From: Lingula anatina | Taxonomy: Eukaryota > Brachiopoda > Lingulata > Lingulida > Lingulidae | NCBI RefSeq assembly: GCF_001039355.2 | Contig: NW_019776174.1 | Location: 31,098-95,097 of the forward strand | Reading direction: 5' to 3' | Length of the DNA stretch: 64,000 bases | In this document: positions 1 to 18,634 of the stretch, piece after piece | Position numbering within the stretch: the first letter of the stretch is position 1 | Layout of the letters: every line of letters begins with the position of its first letter | Position numbers and translations under genes: made by a program | Notes under the pieces: model-generated | The model's input: only the letters and a program-made list of their open reading frames with translations | Databases searched by the model: none | Told to the model about the DNA's origin: nothing

Positions 1-165
1 GTAGGGTAGATAATTAGCATTTAATTTTGCCATTTTTAGACAAGGGTGCATTGCAATGAGTGCCACACCCAGACCCCAATACCGACAAAGCCCAAATTTT
101 ACGTGGAACGAGTTGAGATTATAGGTGACCTAAATCCATGAGATGGGTACGGGGGCCCTTACCGT

Positions 166-394
166 CTAGGAGGAGAAGCGGTAACGGTAACATGGCGGCG
201 GAGCCGGCGGAGCCGCAGGAGCCGGCGGAGCCGGCGGAACATACGGGTCGGGACTAAAACCATGGGTACCGCCAGCGCCTACGCTGGTGGTACAATTAAA
301 TACGTCTTTTTCAATCAGCAATTGCTTGTTTTGTGAGATTGAAAATATCTGATCCTTTTTCAAAGCAAGCTGTTCAACTCTTTCAAGTGTAGTG
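166..394 (-). CDS. Possible further USP40 exon with a Pro/Ala-rich stretch
   Basis: An open minus-strand frame begins after a CCTCAG acceptor at about 395 and reads TLERVEQLALKKDQIFSIS, ending in a run of Pro and Ala encoded by a 9-bp GC-rich repeat. The position is right for USP40 and the QIF core resembles it. The start phase is 2, which does not match the simplest end of the preceding exon, and no clear donor is seen before the stop. This may be non-coding. Confidence 0.25.
188..240. repeat. GC-rich 9-bp minisatellite
   Basis: Imperfect tandem copies of GCCGGCGGA in an otherwise AT-rich region. It would encode Pro/Ala on the minus strand if transcribed in the USP40 frame. Confidence 0.75.
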
Positions 395-448
395 CTGAGG
401 CAGGGGGGAGTTAAAACCAATAAAGGCACACACCAAATCTCTCTTTCT

Positions 449-451
449 CCT

Positions 452-511
<60 letters not shown>
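449..511. repeat. (CT)n(CA)n compound microsatellite
   Basis: Pyrimidine CT repeats pass directly into about 20 CA units. Small reading frames across it are low-complexity shadows. Confidence 0.95.
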
Positions 512-518
<7 letters not shown>

Positions 519-756
519 AGCGACACAAACATACCCACACACCTTATGATAGAATATGTACACAGCAAAAAGAAAAACAAGAACAAACCTAGTCTTCTCT
601 GTCATTTTGTTGCATTTCTGCTGTTGATTTTCATTATGCGCATGTACTGAGACTTTGTTTCCCCCCTCTCTACTTCGTTGGTTATTGACATCATGTGACA
701 ATGATTGACCAACTGGATTGCTTCCTTGTAGACATCCTGTATATTCTTGTAAGTAC

Positions 757-809
757 ACCCAGTTAACATCAGAATTGAGCACAAATTTGTCATCAAATTT
801 TTTCAAAAA
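757..809 (-). CDS. USP40: Probable next USP40 exon
   Basis: A pyrimidine-rich acceptor (TTCTTCTTCCAG) precedes an open frame reading FLKKFDDKFVLNSDVNW. This fits the vertebrate USP40 segment that follows the SWNK block. It starts in phase 0, as required by the exon ending at 1147. The donor is not certain: GT at 758-757 is one option, and the frame stays open further left. Confidence 0.6.
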
Positions 810-1146
810 CTGGAAGAAGAATATTCAAAAGTAGTGTAATGAAAGATCATGTTTTTTTTTAAGTATTAAATCATATCATTCTCTATTAAAATAAAATGAA
901 TTCAGAAGTCAGGCAAGGCTTGGCTAAGCACACAGCTGTTGAACATTATTTAGTTGAAGTAACATCTACTATTTGAAAAGATTTACAAATTAAAAGGAGA
1001 CAAATGGACATAAATGAGCAACAAGAATTTGTCATGTCAATGCAGCAAAAAAGTTTACTCCTTGAATCAGGTGGCATTCCTACCTCCCTGCTTCATAGCT
1101 TTTGTTATCTATCAGATTAATTTAAATAAACAAGGCATAACTGTAC

Positions 1147-7294
<6,148 letters not shown>

Positions 7295-8152
7295 GTGAGA
7301 AGGAAGGTACGTTTTGTTACTCAAAATCATACTGGATGTATAATTTAAGATTTGTTATGAATCCTTTATAATATTTAGAACTTTACTTAGTTTTGTATTT
7401 AGTATTTACTGTAATCTAAATGGGTAAATTAGCCTTGACAACTAGGGTCGTTTTCGCCTGTAAAATCACCTCAATGGCTATTCAGAATGACGTATGGAGA
7501 CGTATTTTATCAGCCGGACACGATTTTTTTATAACAGAAGAGTTATCAGACTACATTTTGTTGATTGTTGACATTAAACATACAACAATTATATTGACGT
7601 GTGGTATTTGAATGACAGGTAGAATTATAAAAAGTGAAACGCCGGTGCGTTTTTGAGAGTTCATTGTTGGGAGGTTGGCAAATGGCATTGTTGAGCTCTT
7701 TCGGTGTGGGTTTTCTTTTTGTATGGTTATCACCGGATGTATAGACGAGGTCTGAGTTACTACATCTTTTCTCGACTTGTTGTTTTTGGTATCAGGTAAA
7801 GTAGACGTAGTGACCAGCAGCATTTGGGATTTCACCCAGTTGTCTCTTTTGTATTTCACAGATGATATGGTCTAGTGATTCACTGAAAAGGATAGGCATG
7901 ATATATTTGCTATATTCTTAAAGAATAGTTAACAGCTGCATGAGATGACCTGAGGCTTATTTATGTGATAGACCAAGAATTATCAGACTGAGCAGTACAA
8001 TTTAAACATTTCTTTGAATTGTCATATGGTACCTCTGTCAGATTCTATACTATCAATTAAAGAAACTGTTTGACTGTCATACAGGCCAGATATATTTTAT
8101 TCAAATTATTAATTGTTTTTCGTCTGATTTTGATTCAGATTAAGAACTAAAC

Positions 8153-11100
8153 ATGCCTTCTGATGCCAAAAAGAAGCGTGACGCAAAGAAGAAAGAGGCA
8201 GCAAAGCAGAGAGGACAGAAAAAGCCTACAAAGACAGAAAATGGAGTTGCTGAAGAAAATGTTGTTGAGGAAAATGGAATTCCAAAACAGAATGGAGCAG
8301 GGGAAGCCAGTGGAGAGGCTAAACAGAATGGAACAGGTGAGATCATCTCAAGTCTCTTGGTTTCAGTCCCTAATCTCTTCTTGTGTTTCATGGTCTGTTC
8401 ATAGTTGCGTAATATCCTGTTTTTAGATCATATGTACCACTGTTCAGGATTGTTAGAAATTATTTTCTCACCTGTCTAGCCTGACTATACTATATTATAA
8501 CTTGAAAATTATGTTTAAGAATGGCATTTTATCAGAATTATCACCTCTGAGATGCTGTTTTGAAAAATATTTTGTTATATATATAAAGGACTTGTATATC
8601 TGATGATATATCCTATCGACAAATAAACTCAGTTATTCTCTCCTCAACAGATGTTGTTGATGCCAATCTCGCTGCCGAGTTCGATGGCCTTGACCTTGCT
8701 GCCAAATTTCGAGCATGCACGGGTGTGTTAGCGTCACATCCTGACAGCAGGGACATTAAGCTAGATCAGCTGACCATTACATTTCACGGAGCAGAAATAC
8801 TCACTGATACAAGTGCAGAGTTCAACTGTGGGCGACGGTATGGGCTGATTGGGCTAAATGGGTGTGGTGAGTTCAGTTTGATTTTTGGTTGGAAAATATT
8901 TGGATGAGGAAGGATGGCAGACAATAAAGTCTTACTGGTACATAGATAACAGTATAACAATATAGTTTCGAAAGTTGTTCAAACTGTTAGCCATTTTATG
9001 GGGTGAATTATTATAAAGTATTATTATAATTTTGGACATTTGATACTGTTTACTTTCAAGCAGTATCTTGAACATGTTTCATACAATTTCTAAAATGGAA
9101 GGTTTTGCAAATTTAACTACAGTTTAACTTTTATTCAGAGTCTTTATCTCTCATCTCTCATCAGAAAAGATATTAAGTGCCCGTAAAATGTCATCATTGA
9201 TGTATATATTTCCCTCATCTTTCCAGGAAAGTCCACATTATTATCAGTCCTGGGCAACAGAGAGGTTCCTATACCAGACCACATAGATATATTTCATTTA
9301 CGGCGAGAAATGCCACCCAGCGATAAAACTGCCTTGGAGGTAGTCATGGAGGTTGACGAGGAAAGGATACGGCTTGAGAAAGAGGCTGAGGATTTGTCCC
9401 ATCGAGGGGATGATGGTAATTGTTTTGTTTTTTTTTTTTCAAGTGATTCTGGTTTTTACAATTGACTTATTATATTATACACAGCCTGCTGATCTGTTTC
9501 ATCAAAGATACAAAATTAAAAAAGAAAAAAAACTTTACTTTTTTATTTCAAAATAAGTAGCATACCTTTTTACTTCAAAATAAGTAACAGGAAGAGTGTG
9601 TTTTTCTTGGTCCACTCTGTTAATGCACACTAATTGATCTCCTGCACTTTAACAAACTAGGCTTGAATATTTTACTGGAATAATAATGGTGAAAAATACC
9701 TTTTTGTCGTAAATGTGTGTATTATTTTTTTTTCAAACTTTATAGGCAACAACAAATATTGAACATATGGTTGTTTAAAAACTTTTTTCTCTTGACTAAG
9801 TTCCTTTTATTGTTTATTTTCCAGACCTCATTCATGAAAGGCTAATGGAGGTTTATGACCGTCTGGATGACTTGGATGCTAACAAGGCTGAGGCAAAAGC
9901 GGCAAATATTTTGCGTGGTTTGGGCTTCACACAGGGGATGCAACATACTGCGGTACCTCTTCATTTTTTTTTTTCTAAATTACCTTTAAAGAACATTTTG
10001 CTGGTAATATCTGGAAAAGATTACTAAGTTTGAAAAAAGGCATATGGGGTTTTATGTCAGAAAGAACATTTTTGGGAGTAACTAAAAATGATGCTGTGGA
10101 AAAAATGGAATACTGGTGGAAGTAAGATGTTTAAAGTATATAAATGATAATTGTGTTCTGATAATACTCCTAATATCAACATTTATAAACATAAACATAT
10201 AAACATTCTCTCACTTAGGTGAAGAACTTCTCTGGTGGCTGGAGAATGCGTCTGTCACTGGCGAGGGCTTTGTTCATCAAACCAGCCTTGCTACTTCTTG
10301 ACGAGCCCACCAACCACTTAGACTTGGACGCTTGCGTGTGGCTGGAATCTGAGCTTAAAAAGTAAGACTTTTTAAAGGGTTTTTCCAGTCTGGGTTAACA
10401 ATTTCCAGTGGCCTTATAGTAATTAAAATTATCAAAAGTTCTCAGATAGATAATTGATTTGTATCCTGAAAGGTCAAATTTCCAGAATATAAATGCAGTT
10501 CTACAGAATTTTACCCTTTACGTTAAACATGTACACAAGAGCTACACCTGGCAATGAAGGTCTCCCCAAACTTTCGGGAAATCCTGATGTTTACGTGCTG
10601 CATATAGGGCTGTCGGCCTTCTGCGCTTGTATTTCTTGATAATTGTAAAAGGTCCACTTTTTTTTGTATGCAATGTTGTGTAAAAGAAAATGAATTGTTA
10701 TTACTTGCTCAGAAATGTGCAAAACCCAAACTGTAAATAGTCTGCCTGACATCACCAGACAAACCAGATCAATGGTAAGCTCCCCCCTCCCTTCCTCTCC
10801 CATCCAGGGTACATTAATATAGGATGAAAATAACTTGTCTTTCAGTTATTCTCGGATGCTGGTGATGATCTCACACTCACAAGATTTCCTGAACAATGTG
10901 TGCACGAATATCATCCACATGCAGAAGAAGAAGCTAAAATACTACGGAGTAAGTTGTCAAAGAAGGATTTTTACTCTGTATTTTGTTTTTCTTTTATCCA
11001 CACAGTTTTTGTCTATCCTCAATTTAAGACTTTCATTCTGAAATTAAGTAAAATTGCAAATTATTTGCTACAGGCAGAAACAGTATAAAAAAAATCAGTA

Positions 11101-14100
11101 TTAGAAATAGATCATGAGGACTTTTACCTGTAGCACATTCGTAAATGAGCACATAGATATATTTTATGTATTATGAGAACTGCAGCTCAGCAATAAAACT
11201 GCCTATGGAAATAAGTCAAGAGTCTTATATGCAATGGAATAAAACCAATTTGCAGAACAAGACTTCAAGAAGTCAGCTCCAGGTGTTGGTATTTCCCGAA
11301 AATCTAGAGTTATTATGTGTTCTTGTTTTGTTTCCAGGGTAACTACGACTCCTTCATGCAGACCAGGTATGAGTTGGAGGAGAACCAGATGAAGCAGTAT
11401 CGTTGGGAGCAGGATCAGATTGCTCATATGAAGGTAGGGGCAGTTCAGTCTTTGCTGTTTGTGTAAATGTGTGTGTGTGACAAGACAAGATCATGTTCAG
11501 ACTTGTACCGGTAAACAGTGAATGAAAATTTAATGGATAAGACTTGAGCATTATTTTGCTGATTTAAACATTTCTCTGTTCTGTTTAGATGGCAGGTATC
11601 AGTATTTTCATTGGTTCAAGTTTTCAGGATTATACCAGATTTCAGGATTTTCGGTCTTCAATTTTGATCGATTTTTTTTTGTTTGTTTTAAATGATATGA
11701 AAAATTGCAAGGTACAAGATGGCTATTTGAGTGTTCTGGTATGATAAAAAAGAAACAGTTTGTTATCAGGACGTCCTGTCCTTTGTTAATATACAGCATA
11801 TGTCCTTTGTGCCATTCTGTGATATTAACTGTGCCATAATTTCTTTCCACCCAGAACTACATAGCCAGGTTTGGTCACGGCAGTGCCAAGTTGGCCAGGC
11901 AAGCTCAGAGCAAGGAGAAAACTCTCAAGAAGATGGTTGATGGTGGCCTGACAGAGAAAGTTACCAGGGACAAGGTAAGGAAATGGTGTAATGTGTGTGT
12001 GTGTGTGTGTTAGTAAATGGTCAACGAGGGTATGAAAACACGTGGGCGAACACACACATACACACATGCTTGGCTGATATACATTTCTTAATTGACACAT
12101 GTACACTCATGTACAGACAGACAGATAGTAAAAACCTGAAAAGTATTTTTCGTTGGATCAGTCGAGGAAAAGTAATTTCTTTGGGCAATCTTGAGGTGAA
12201 ATTTTAATTAAGCTGTTTCCCTTCGTCTTTTGTAATATGAATCACTTTGTTTTCCAGACGCTGAGTTTTTATTTCCCAGAATGTGGTAACATACCTCCTC
12301 CTGTGATCATGGTACAACATGTTAACTTTAGATACAAGGATGACAAGGTATTTATACACAACACATCTTTTGTCATTTGAGATGACAGTCTACTCATATC
12401 TGCAGCGTGTGCATTTTGTGATTTTTTCAAAAGATCCATTTTCATCGCTGTATTACACAATGTGTAGAATGAAGGCTGACATTTTTACTATTTTACTGAA
12501 GTTCAAAACTGAAATTAATCATTGACCAAGAGTGCAGACAGTCTTAGAAAGTGCCATGATCAAATGTAATACAGTTACAAATTTATTATCTAAATACATG
12601 TCCTGTATTAATTTATTGATTTATTTCCCTTATTCAGCCTTGGATCTACAAAAACCTAGACTTTGGCGTAGATTTGGACACTAGGCTGGCTCTAGTGGGA
12701 CCCAACGGAGCCGGGAAATCCACTCTACTCAAACTTATAGCAGGAGAGGTGAGACCAGTAGATATAGATTACACCGAAGTTTTTAATTTTTAAATCTCTT
12801 CTTGAAATACAATGCATGTAAAAGATTACTGTCATTGACTATAATGGCATTGCATATGCATCTTAAAGAAAGGCTTATTCATCTGATGGTTGATTCTCAG
12901 TTATGATACAAAAGTTGTTGATGGCACACTGTATAAAAGGGGATACAATTTGTTTCTCAAATTTGTTTGAACAGAACATGATTGGATAGAAAATGAAAAA
13001 AAAAAATTACATTTGAATGGAAAATAGATGAATTTTTTTTTCAATAATTGGTTTGACTTGATAACTTCATTCAGTTAAAAAGATCATGACTGTGTGTTCA
13101 ATTTCGATAAAAAAATTAAATAATATCTGTGTGGCATAGTCTGAAGAATGATGACAATGTGTGGCCGAGGTCCAGTACTGTGGTCACTCCCTGGTCAGTA
13201 CGGTCATCCTTTGGCCATACTGGACTGGTTGTAGTGTCAGTACGATGATTATACCTGAAGCGATCTTAACCAAATCTGACTTCAGACCTTGAGATTTAGA
13301 GGCATTTTTTTGAAAAAAAAAAAAAAAAAGAGCAGTCACTGTGATGATATTATTCTAACTGTTTAAAAATTTCTCTTCTCCTAGCTTTTCCCAACAGATG
13401 GTATTATACGAAGGCATTCTCATCTTAAGATAGGAAGATATCACCAGGTAAGTGCATGCAGAATTTACTGGTAGCACATGGGGCATGTAGCATGCTGTAT
13501 TGTATGTAATATGGACATGGTGACTGAAGAATGATGACAAAAAAGGCCGAGGTTTAGGGTCATGGTCAGTCCTGGTGGTTATCACCGGTTGATTAACATG
13601 ACTCCATGATCGAAACTTCGAAGCGATTTTATGTTGCTGACTTCAGGAGTTTACCAGCAAATTTGCTTTATTTGTAACAAACTACATAACAGAACACTTG
13701 GTTTAATATGAGATTCTAAAAATTATTGTAGTAACTGTAATAGTTTTATGTTTGAGTTTGTCACTTTTCTCCCTCCCCTTAAAATTGTTTTGTGTATTAG
13801 ATTAAATCAAAAATGACTTTTTGCTTCAGCATTTACACGAACAACTCGACCTTACCATGTCTGCATTGAAGTGGATGATGAAGTGTTATCCAGATATCAA
13901 AGATGTAGAAGAGATGAGGAAGATCATTGGACGATATGGGCTAACTGGACAACAACAGGTTAGTGAGAAAGACATATGGTTCAGCTTTTGGTGATGATTA
14001 TCTCTTACTCTCTGTCATAGTTTTGCTCATTACCATTTTGCAGTTTCCACTATCAATCTGTTGCAAGTTTACCAATCATTGATGAGATTATTCCAACTGA

Positions 14101-15021
14101 CAACAGATTTGTGACTTTTTGGAAGCCAAAAATTTCGTTTTTGAAATCCATGCAGGCCCCCCCATGGACCCCACACCATATCTTCAGACTTTCCCACCAA
14201 ATGGCTGTCTCATCCTTGAGCAATACATAAACAATTGTGTGCTGTCCAAAGTTTGGGTATTTCCAAAATAAAAATAAAAAATAGATAAATGACAGAAGTT
14301 TATAATTTTTTTTCCTTACTCGGTACACAACTCTTAAACCCACTAAATCAAATAATATTCCGACTCCTACAATTTCTCTACAGAGACTTATTTCGACCAT
14401 TTCTCTCACAGGTCTGCCCCATGAGGAACCTCTCAGATGGACAGAAGAGGCGGGTGGTGTTTGCATGGTTGGCATGGCAGGCGCCTCACCTGCTTCTCAT
14501 GGACGAACCTACCAACCACCTGGATATCGAGACCATTGACGCCCTCGCAGATGCTATTAATGACTTCTCTGGAGGCATGGTGCTAGTCAGCCACGACTTC
14601 AGGCTTATTTCTCAGGTATGACCTTTTTAATATCATTTTCACTTCCACTGGTATTCACAATTTCATAAAATGAGTAAAATTTGGAATGAGTATCGGAAAA
14701 AAAAAAGTAATAGGAGAGCATTTACGAACTCTTTACAGTAGTGTCCATGGGCTTTTGAAAATTAAGTTTTAAAGTAGTGAAGATGTTGAAATTGAAGATA
14801 AGGGAAGGCCAAGTAACAGAGGAACAGTTATTTGCTGTGTTGTCTTTATCTCATTCAGTGGGAGTTGAATGTCACACTGATACATGTTGTATGTATTCTA
14901 GGTTGCGGAAGAGATTTGGGTTTGTGAAAAAGAGACTGTCACCAAGTGGGAAGGAGATATATTCTCATACAAGGAATATCTAGCGAAAAAAGTTGCAAAA
15001 GAAAATGCGAAGAGGACTTGA
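8153..15021 (+). CDS. ABCF2: ABCF2, ATP-binding cassette subfamily F member 2 (complete)
   Basis: A soluble twin-ATPase ABC protein without membrane spans; the ABCF family acts in translation and ribosome-related processes. Exons: 8153-8336, 8651-8866, 9227-9415, 9825-9952, 10219-10361, 10846-10948, 11338-11433, 11855-11974, 12258-12347, 12638-12748, 13385-13447, 13830-13958, 14412-14615 and 14902-15021. All junctions are AG/GT and in phase. They total 1896 nt, giving 631 residues and a stop (human about 620). A Lys-rich N-terminus ([17 protein letters not shown]) is typical. First cassette: Walker A GLNGCGKST (around residues 129-137, split by an intron), signature FSGGW, Walker [13 protein letters not shown]. 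The linker ([19 protein letters not shown]) is strongly conserved. Second cassette: [26 protein letters not shown] and the SHD switch. Start choice: the ATG lies 14 nt after a 5' UTR acceptor and matches the family start. No key residue is missing. Confidence 0.98.
13139..13287. mobile_element. Small inverted-repeat element, copy 1 (ABCF2 intron)
   Basis: Starts GTCTGAAGAATGATGACA and ends in the inverse, CTTCAGAC. It shares GGCCGAGGT and GAAGCGAT blocks with a second copy 380 bp away. MITE-like size, no coding potential. Confidence 0.55.
13522..13647. mobile_element. Small inverted-repeat element, copy 2 (next ABCF2 intron)
   Basis: Same orientation and same blocks as the copy at 13139: CTGAAGAATGATGACA, GGCCGAGGT, GAAGCGAT and CTGACTTCAG. 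The two copies lie on either side of the 63-nt exon at 13385. Confidence 0.55.
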
Positions 15022-15600
15022 AGGGATTTATTGCTTAATCTTATGCCTTGGAGGATGAATATTTAATATGTGATGTTTAATTGAAACAATTCTTTACAGC
15101 TGGTAATTTTTCTGGGTTTTCCTCTCCCGGGTCACAAATCATAACTAAAAGCATGTTTGGATTGTGTTGATGCACACTCTGTAAAATATATTTTACATTT
15201 TTTTCTAAACATTGCAGTGATATTTTATCTTTATTCACATAACATGGCCGAAAATTAAAGCTTTCTTTGTCATATGGTTTGTTTGTATTATAAAGAGAAT
15301 TTTTGGCCCCAAAAAATGTTATCTTACTAACTGACTAAAAATTACGCTAAATTAAGCTAAAACTGCAGACTATATTTTAAGCCCTATTGCTTGCATGTTC
15401 TGCTATATTATCTATGTTTGAAGACAATTAAAATTATGGTTTTAACCCTAGCAAGTGAATTGTTAGTGCTCAGCAGGGATGCTGCTTTCAAAACCAGGAA
15501 AATCATCAGCTGTACTGTAATGATGCCAGTATATTTTTAGGGTTCTCGTATGCTCTTTCAAAAAAGAGTAATGATCTCAATAAAAATGCTATGGAATTAT
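15022..15600 (+). other. ABCF2: ABCF2 3' UTR
   Basis: AT-rich non-coding sequence after the stop. A canonical AATAAA lies at 15579-15584 and an ATTAAA near 15255, either of which could end the transcript. Confidence 0.55.
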
Positions 15601-17168
15601 GACTTTCATTGGCTCATTACTGATGATGAAACATTTAGGATTTTTTGGGAAAAAAAAAGGTACAGCTTGTTTTTATGATATTTAACTTACAGTTTATTTA
15701 TAAGTTTATATCGTATTAACCTTGTGCAAGAAGTACATAAGACTGGAGCATTGTAGTGGTTATTTATTTCTAATGTTAATCTCTGATATTCAGAGTTTCC
15801 TGATAACAAAGATGGCTTCTTTTTGACAACTGTGGAAATGGTTTTCAAACACAAATTGAAACTAAGATCTAGTTTGATGATTTTGCCATCTTGAAACCAA
15901 TGTCACTGTAACACTTAATGTTAGTGTATTATCCAATTATAACTCTAGAAAGCTAACAACAACAAAAAAGAATACAAATCTTTCAGAAATACTCCTTGGG
16001 TTTATTACTCATCAATACTGTATTATTATACTAGCAGACTGCATACAAAATTTGATTGCCAATATGTTTCTCAGATTTTGACTGATCAATCATCTCTAAC
16101 TTATTGCAACCGCATAAAGTTACAGCCATAGAATTCTGGCCATTTTTATGCTTGCAAGGTATTACAGCACTGGGTGTTTTGAGACACATGGAAGTCAACA
16201 TGGGAACTTATTTGGTTTATATGGCATGTTGCAAATGCCTATGGGGTTTATACTATAACATATATTCAGTCTCGTTTAGTTATTGCTCCTTCAAAGCTTA
16301 AAAATAAAAGTTACAGGAGATTACTCTACATGAAAAAGTGAACTCTTTCTGGGTTGTAAAGGTGTTTTTCCATCTTTTTGTCATGTTTTCAGTCCACTTT
16401 TAGGACTTGGATATATCTGTGTCTTCAACTTTTCTCAATATCAACATTCTATGATGACACTTTATTGTGTCAGTGTAAAATTTTCTGAAGCAAATGGCAA
16501 GATTTAATTGAATTTAAGTGGTAAAAAGAGAAAAGGGATACTTGAAAATTGCTGAACATTTAAAATTAAAGGCACTGAAAGGGGAGATAATAGATTCTTG
16601 AACACTATGGTTCATAAGGAAGAAATGAGGCTATTTGTGGATGACTGGAATCTTATTTATTATAATTGCAGTCCACCCACTAAGTTGAATACTATTTATT
16701 ATTCAGACAGCAACTCTTTAACGTCACAAAAAAATTTAATCAGTATAGTGTTGCATAACACTACTTAATAGATAACAAAGTGCTGAGCAAGGGCTCGCAG
16801 GAGTTGATATATTTAACTTCAGTGAAATAAAATTGCTTAAAAGTAACTATTTATTCGTGATAATGTAACTGTGGTCACTGACAGACTTTGTAGTCAAAAT
16901 ATATTTGGTTTCTGTGAAGAAATAAATATTCAGCATATCCAAATTGCTTTTGTAATATTTCCCCCCATTTAACTGGAGTTCAAATATTTGGTGCTATCTA
17001 AGTGCATGTCATTTAGAGCTCTGATACACAATTTCATCACCCCATCCCAAACGGAAGAATCCAATGTGTGAAAAATCATGAAGTTAATACCCTTGCTCAA
17101 GTTTCTCGTTGGTGTGCTGATGGAAGAAAAAAGTTTCTAAACCTTGTTTGCGTTGCAAATTAGGAAGC
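15601..17168. other. Intergenic, no gene seen
   Basis: AT-rich sequence with stops in all frames. A 25-bp segment at 16282-16306 recurs at 17638-17662. Confidence 0.6.
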
Positions 17169-17403
17169 ATTCAGATAAACACATTCTACTAGTTGGGTCA
17201 GTCCAACTCTGTGGGGGCTCTTTCTAAGTGCAACTGACTTAACTGAAAGCCACCACCTCCAGTAGATCAGGGTAATTGCATTTGGGTTATTCACCTTCTA
17301 GCTGCTCGAGGAATGTCAGGCAATTAAACTGATTGCAGTTAGCATGAATCCCCCCCCTCCCAGAGTTGGACCAACCCAACTAGTACAACAGGTCTATCTG
17401 AAT
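17169..17403. mobile_element. Fold-back MITE-like element, copy 1
   Basis: Inverted ends: ATTCAGATA at the left and TATCTGAAT at the right. Inner arms also pair (CTAGTTGGGTCAGTCCAACTC against GAGTTGGACCAACCCAACTAG with mismatch). The internal TGCAACTGACTTAACTGAA block is shared with the other copies. Non-coding. Confidence 0.6.
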
Positions 17404-17508
17404 AGGATCTTGGAGCTAAAGACTTGTTGAAACAGGTTGATAATTACCAGAAAGTGCAGGACGATGCCAGGAAAAAGCACCCCCTGGATTCAGAAGGCCT
17501 CTGCACCC

Positions 17509-17520
17509 CCCCCCCCCCCC
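17509..17520. repeat. Poly-C tract
   Basis: Run of C next to a C-rich stretch; non-coding. Confidence 0.9.
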
Positions 17521-18147
17521 ATCTACTATCAGCATATCTCTGCCTTCTCATTTCCTATAAACCACAGAAGTATGCTGACATATTAGCCAGTTTCTAGGAA
17601 ACTGAAATTCAGAGGAGGAGGAGGGCACAAGATTTTGATTGCTCCTTCAAAGCTTAAAAATATAACTAAATCCAAGCATACAAAACAGGAAAGTTTTTTA
17701 TTATTATCATTTTCATTCAAGAAAGAACTGTATAAATTGATCGAATTCACAATTAGCCATGACAGGTTGACTGTAACTACTTACTAAAAGAACGTATATT
17801 ACAAGAGCCAAAGTTAACATTACAGAAATACAAGGATATCTTTAGCCCATACATAATGTACAGGTTCTAATTCCTAAATGGAATGGTATTAGAGCAGTAT
17901 CTATGTAACATTCTCCAAAGACCTGATTGGCAATTACTGTAATTTCTCACCCAATTTGAACAAAATTAATTATTAGTCTTCTCCAGAATATTTTGTTAAA
18001 TATTACAAAAAAGAAAAAAAATTCCTCAAAGTTCTATAAAGCACGTCCAGTTTTTACCCTAGTGTTTCTGTAGGAGTGACCTCAAATAATGATGTAAAAA
18101 AAGGAATAAGGTGTCAGATATTTAACAGTAATGACCATACTTATTTA

Positions 18148-18369
18148 AGACCCCATTCCCATAGATATTTAGATCGATCTATCCCCCCTGGGGAGTCTCA
18201 CTAGATTGGTGTCAGCTTAACAGGCTTACACGTCTGTCCCGCCTACTAAAAGCTGTAAGGGGGTAATTAACTATGGTGCGCGCTTGGCTGACAGCAATTT
18301 AGCATGAACTCCCAAGGAGTTAGGTCGATCCAGATGGATCGATCTAAGTGTCTGGGAATGCAGTCTAAG
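18148..18369. mobile_element. Fold-back MITE-like element, copy 2
   Basis: Ends AGACCCCATTCCCATAGAT and, inverted, TCTGGGAATGCAGTCT. Internal arms contain repeated GATCGATC and a CTGTCAGC/GCTGACAG pair. It is nearly the reverse complement of the copy at 58961, so the family is dispersed and inserts in both orientations. Confidence 0.7.
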
Positions 18370-18634
18370 AGACCATACCGAGACCCTTTTGTATTATTTT
18401 CAGAGTGAACCATCTCCGAGGGGATTCTTCCTTAATTGCAATTAACTTGGGTGACTTAGATGTCTGTCACGCTTGCTGAGGCTGATAAGGGGTAACTTAA
18501 TTACTATCGTTTAGCAGCTTTAGTGGGCGTTCTAGACATCTAAGCCGCCTGCGCTGAAAGTAATTTAGCGAGGGACCCTGTGGAGAAGGACCGATCCTGT
18601 TAGACTGAACTAGGGATGGGAACCCAGTCTAAAT
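18370..18634. mobile_element. Fold-back MITE-like element, copy 3, adjacent to copy 2
   Basis: Begins AGACCATACCGAGACCC and ends GGGAACCCAGTCT. The arms pair (GACTTAGATGTCTGTCACGC against GCGTTCTAGACATCTAAGCC). It abuts copy 2 directly, giving a double insertion or a tandem unit. Confidence 0.55.

Noticed and set aside
411-806. 131-codon minus-strand ORF across the CT/CA repeat
   Set aside because: Much of it is Cys-Val or Arg-Glu from microsatellite translation; only the first ~20 residues overlap a probable USP40 exon.
14053-14475. 140-codon minus-strand ORF
   Set aside because: Antisense to an ABCF2 exon and intron; no family resemblance and the sense strand is clearly coding.
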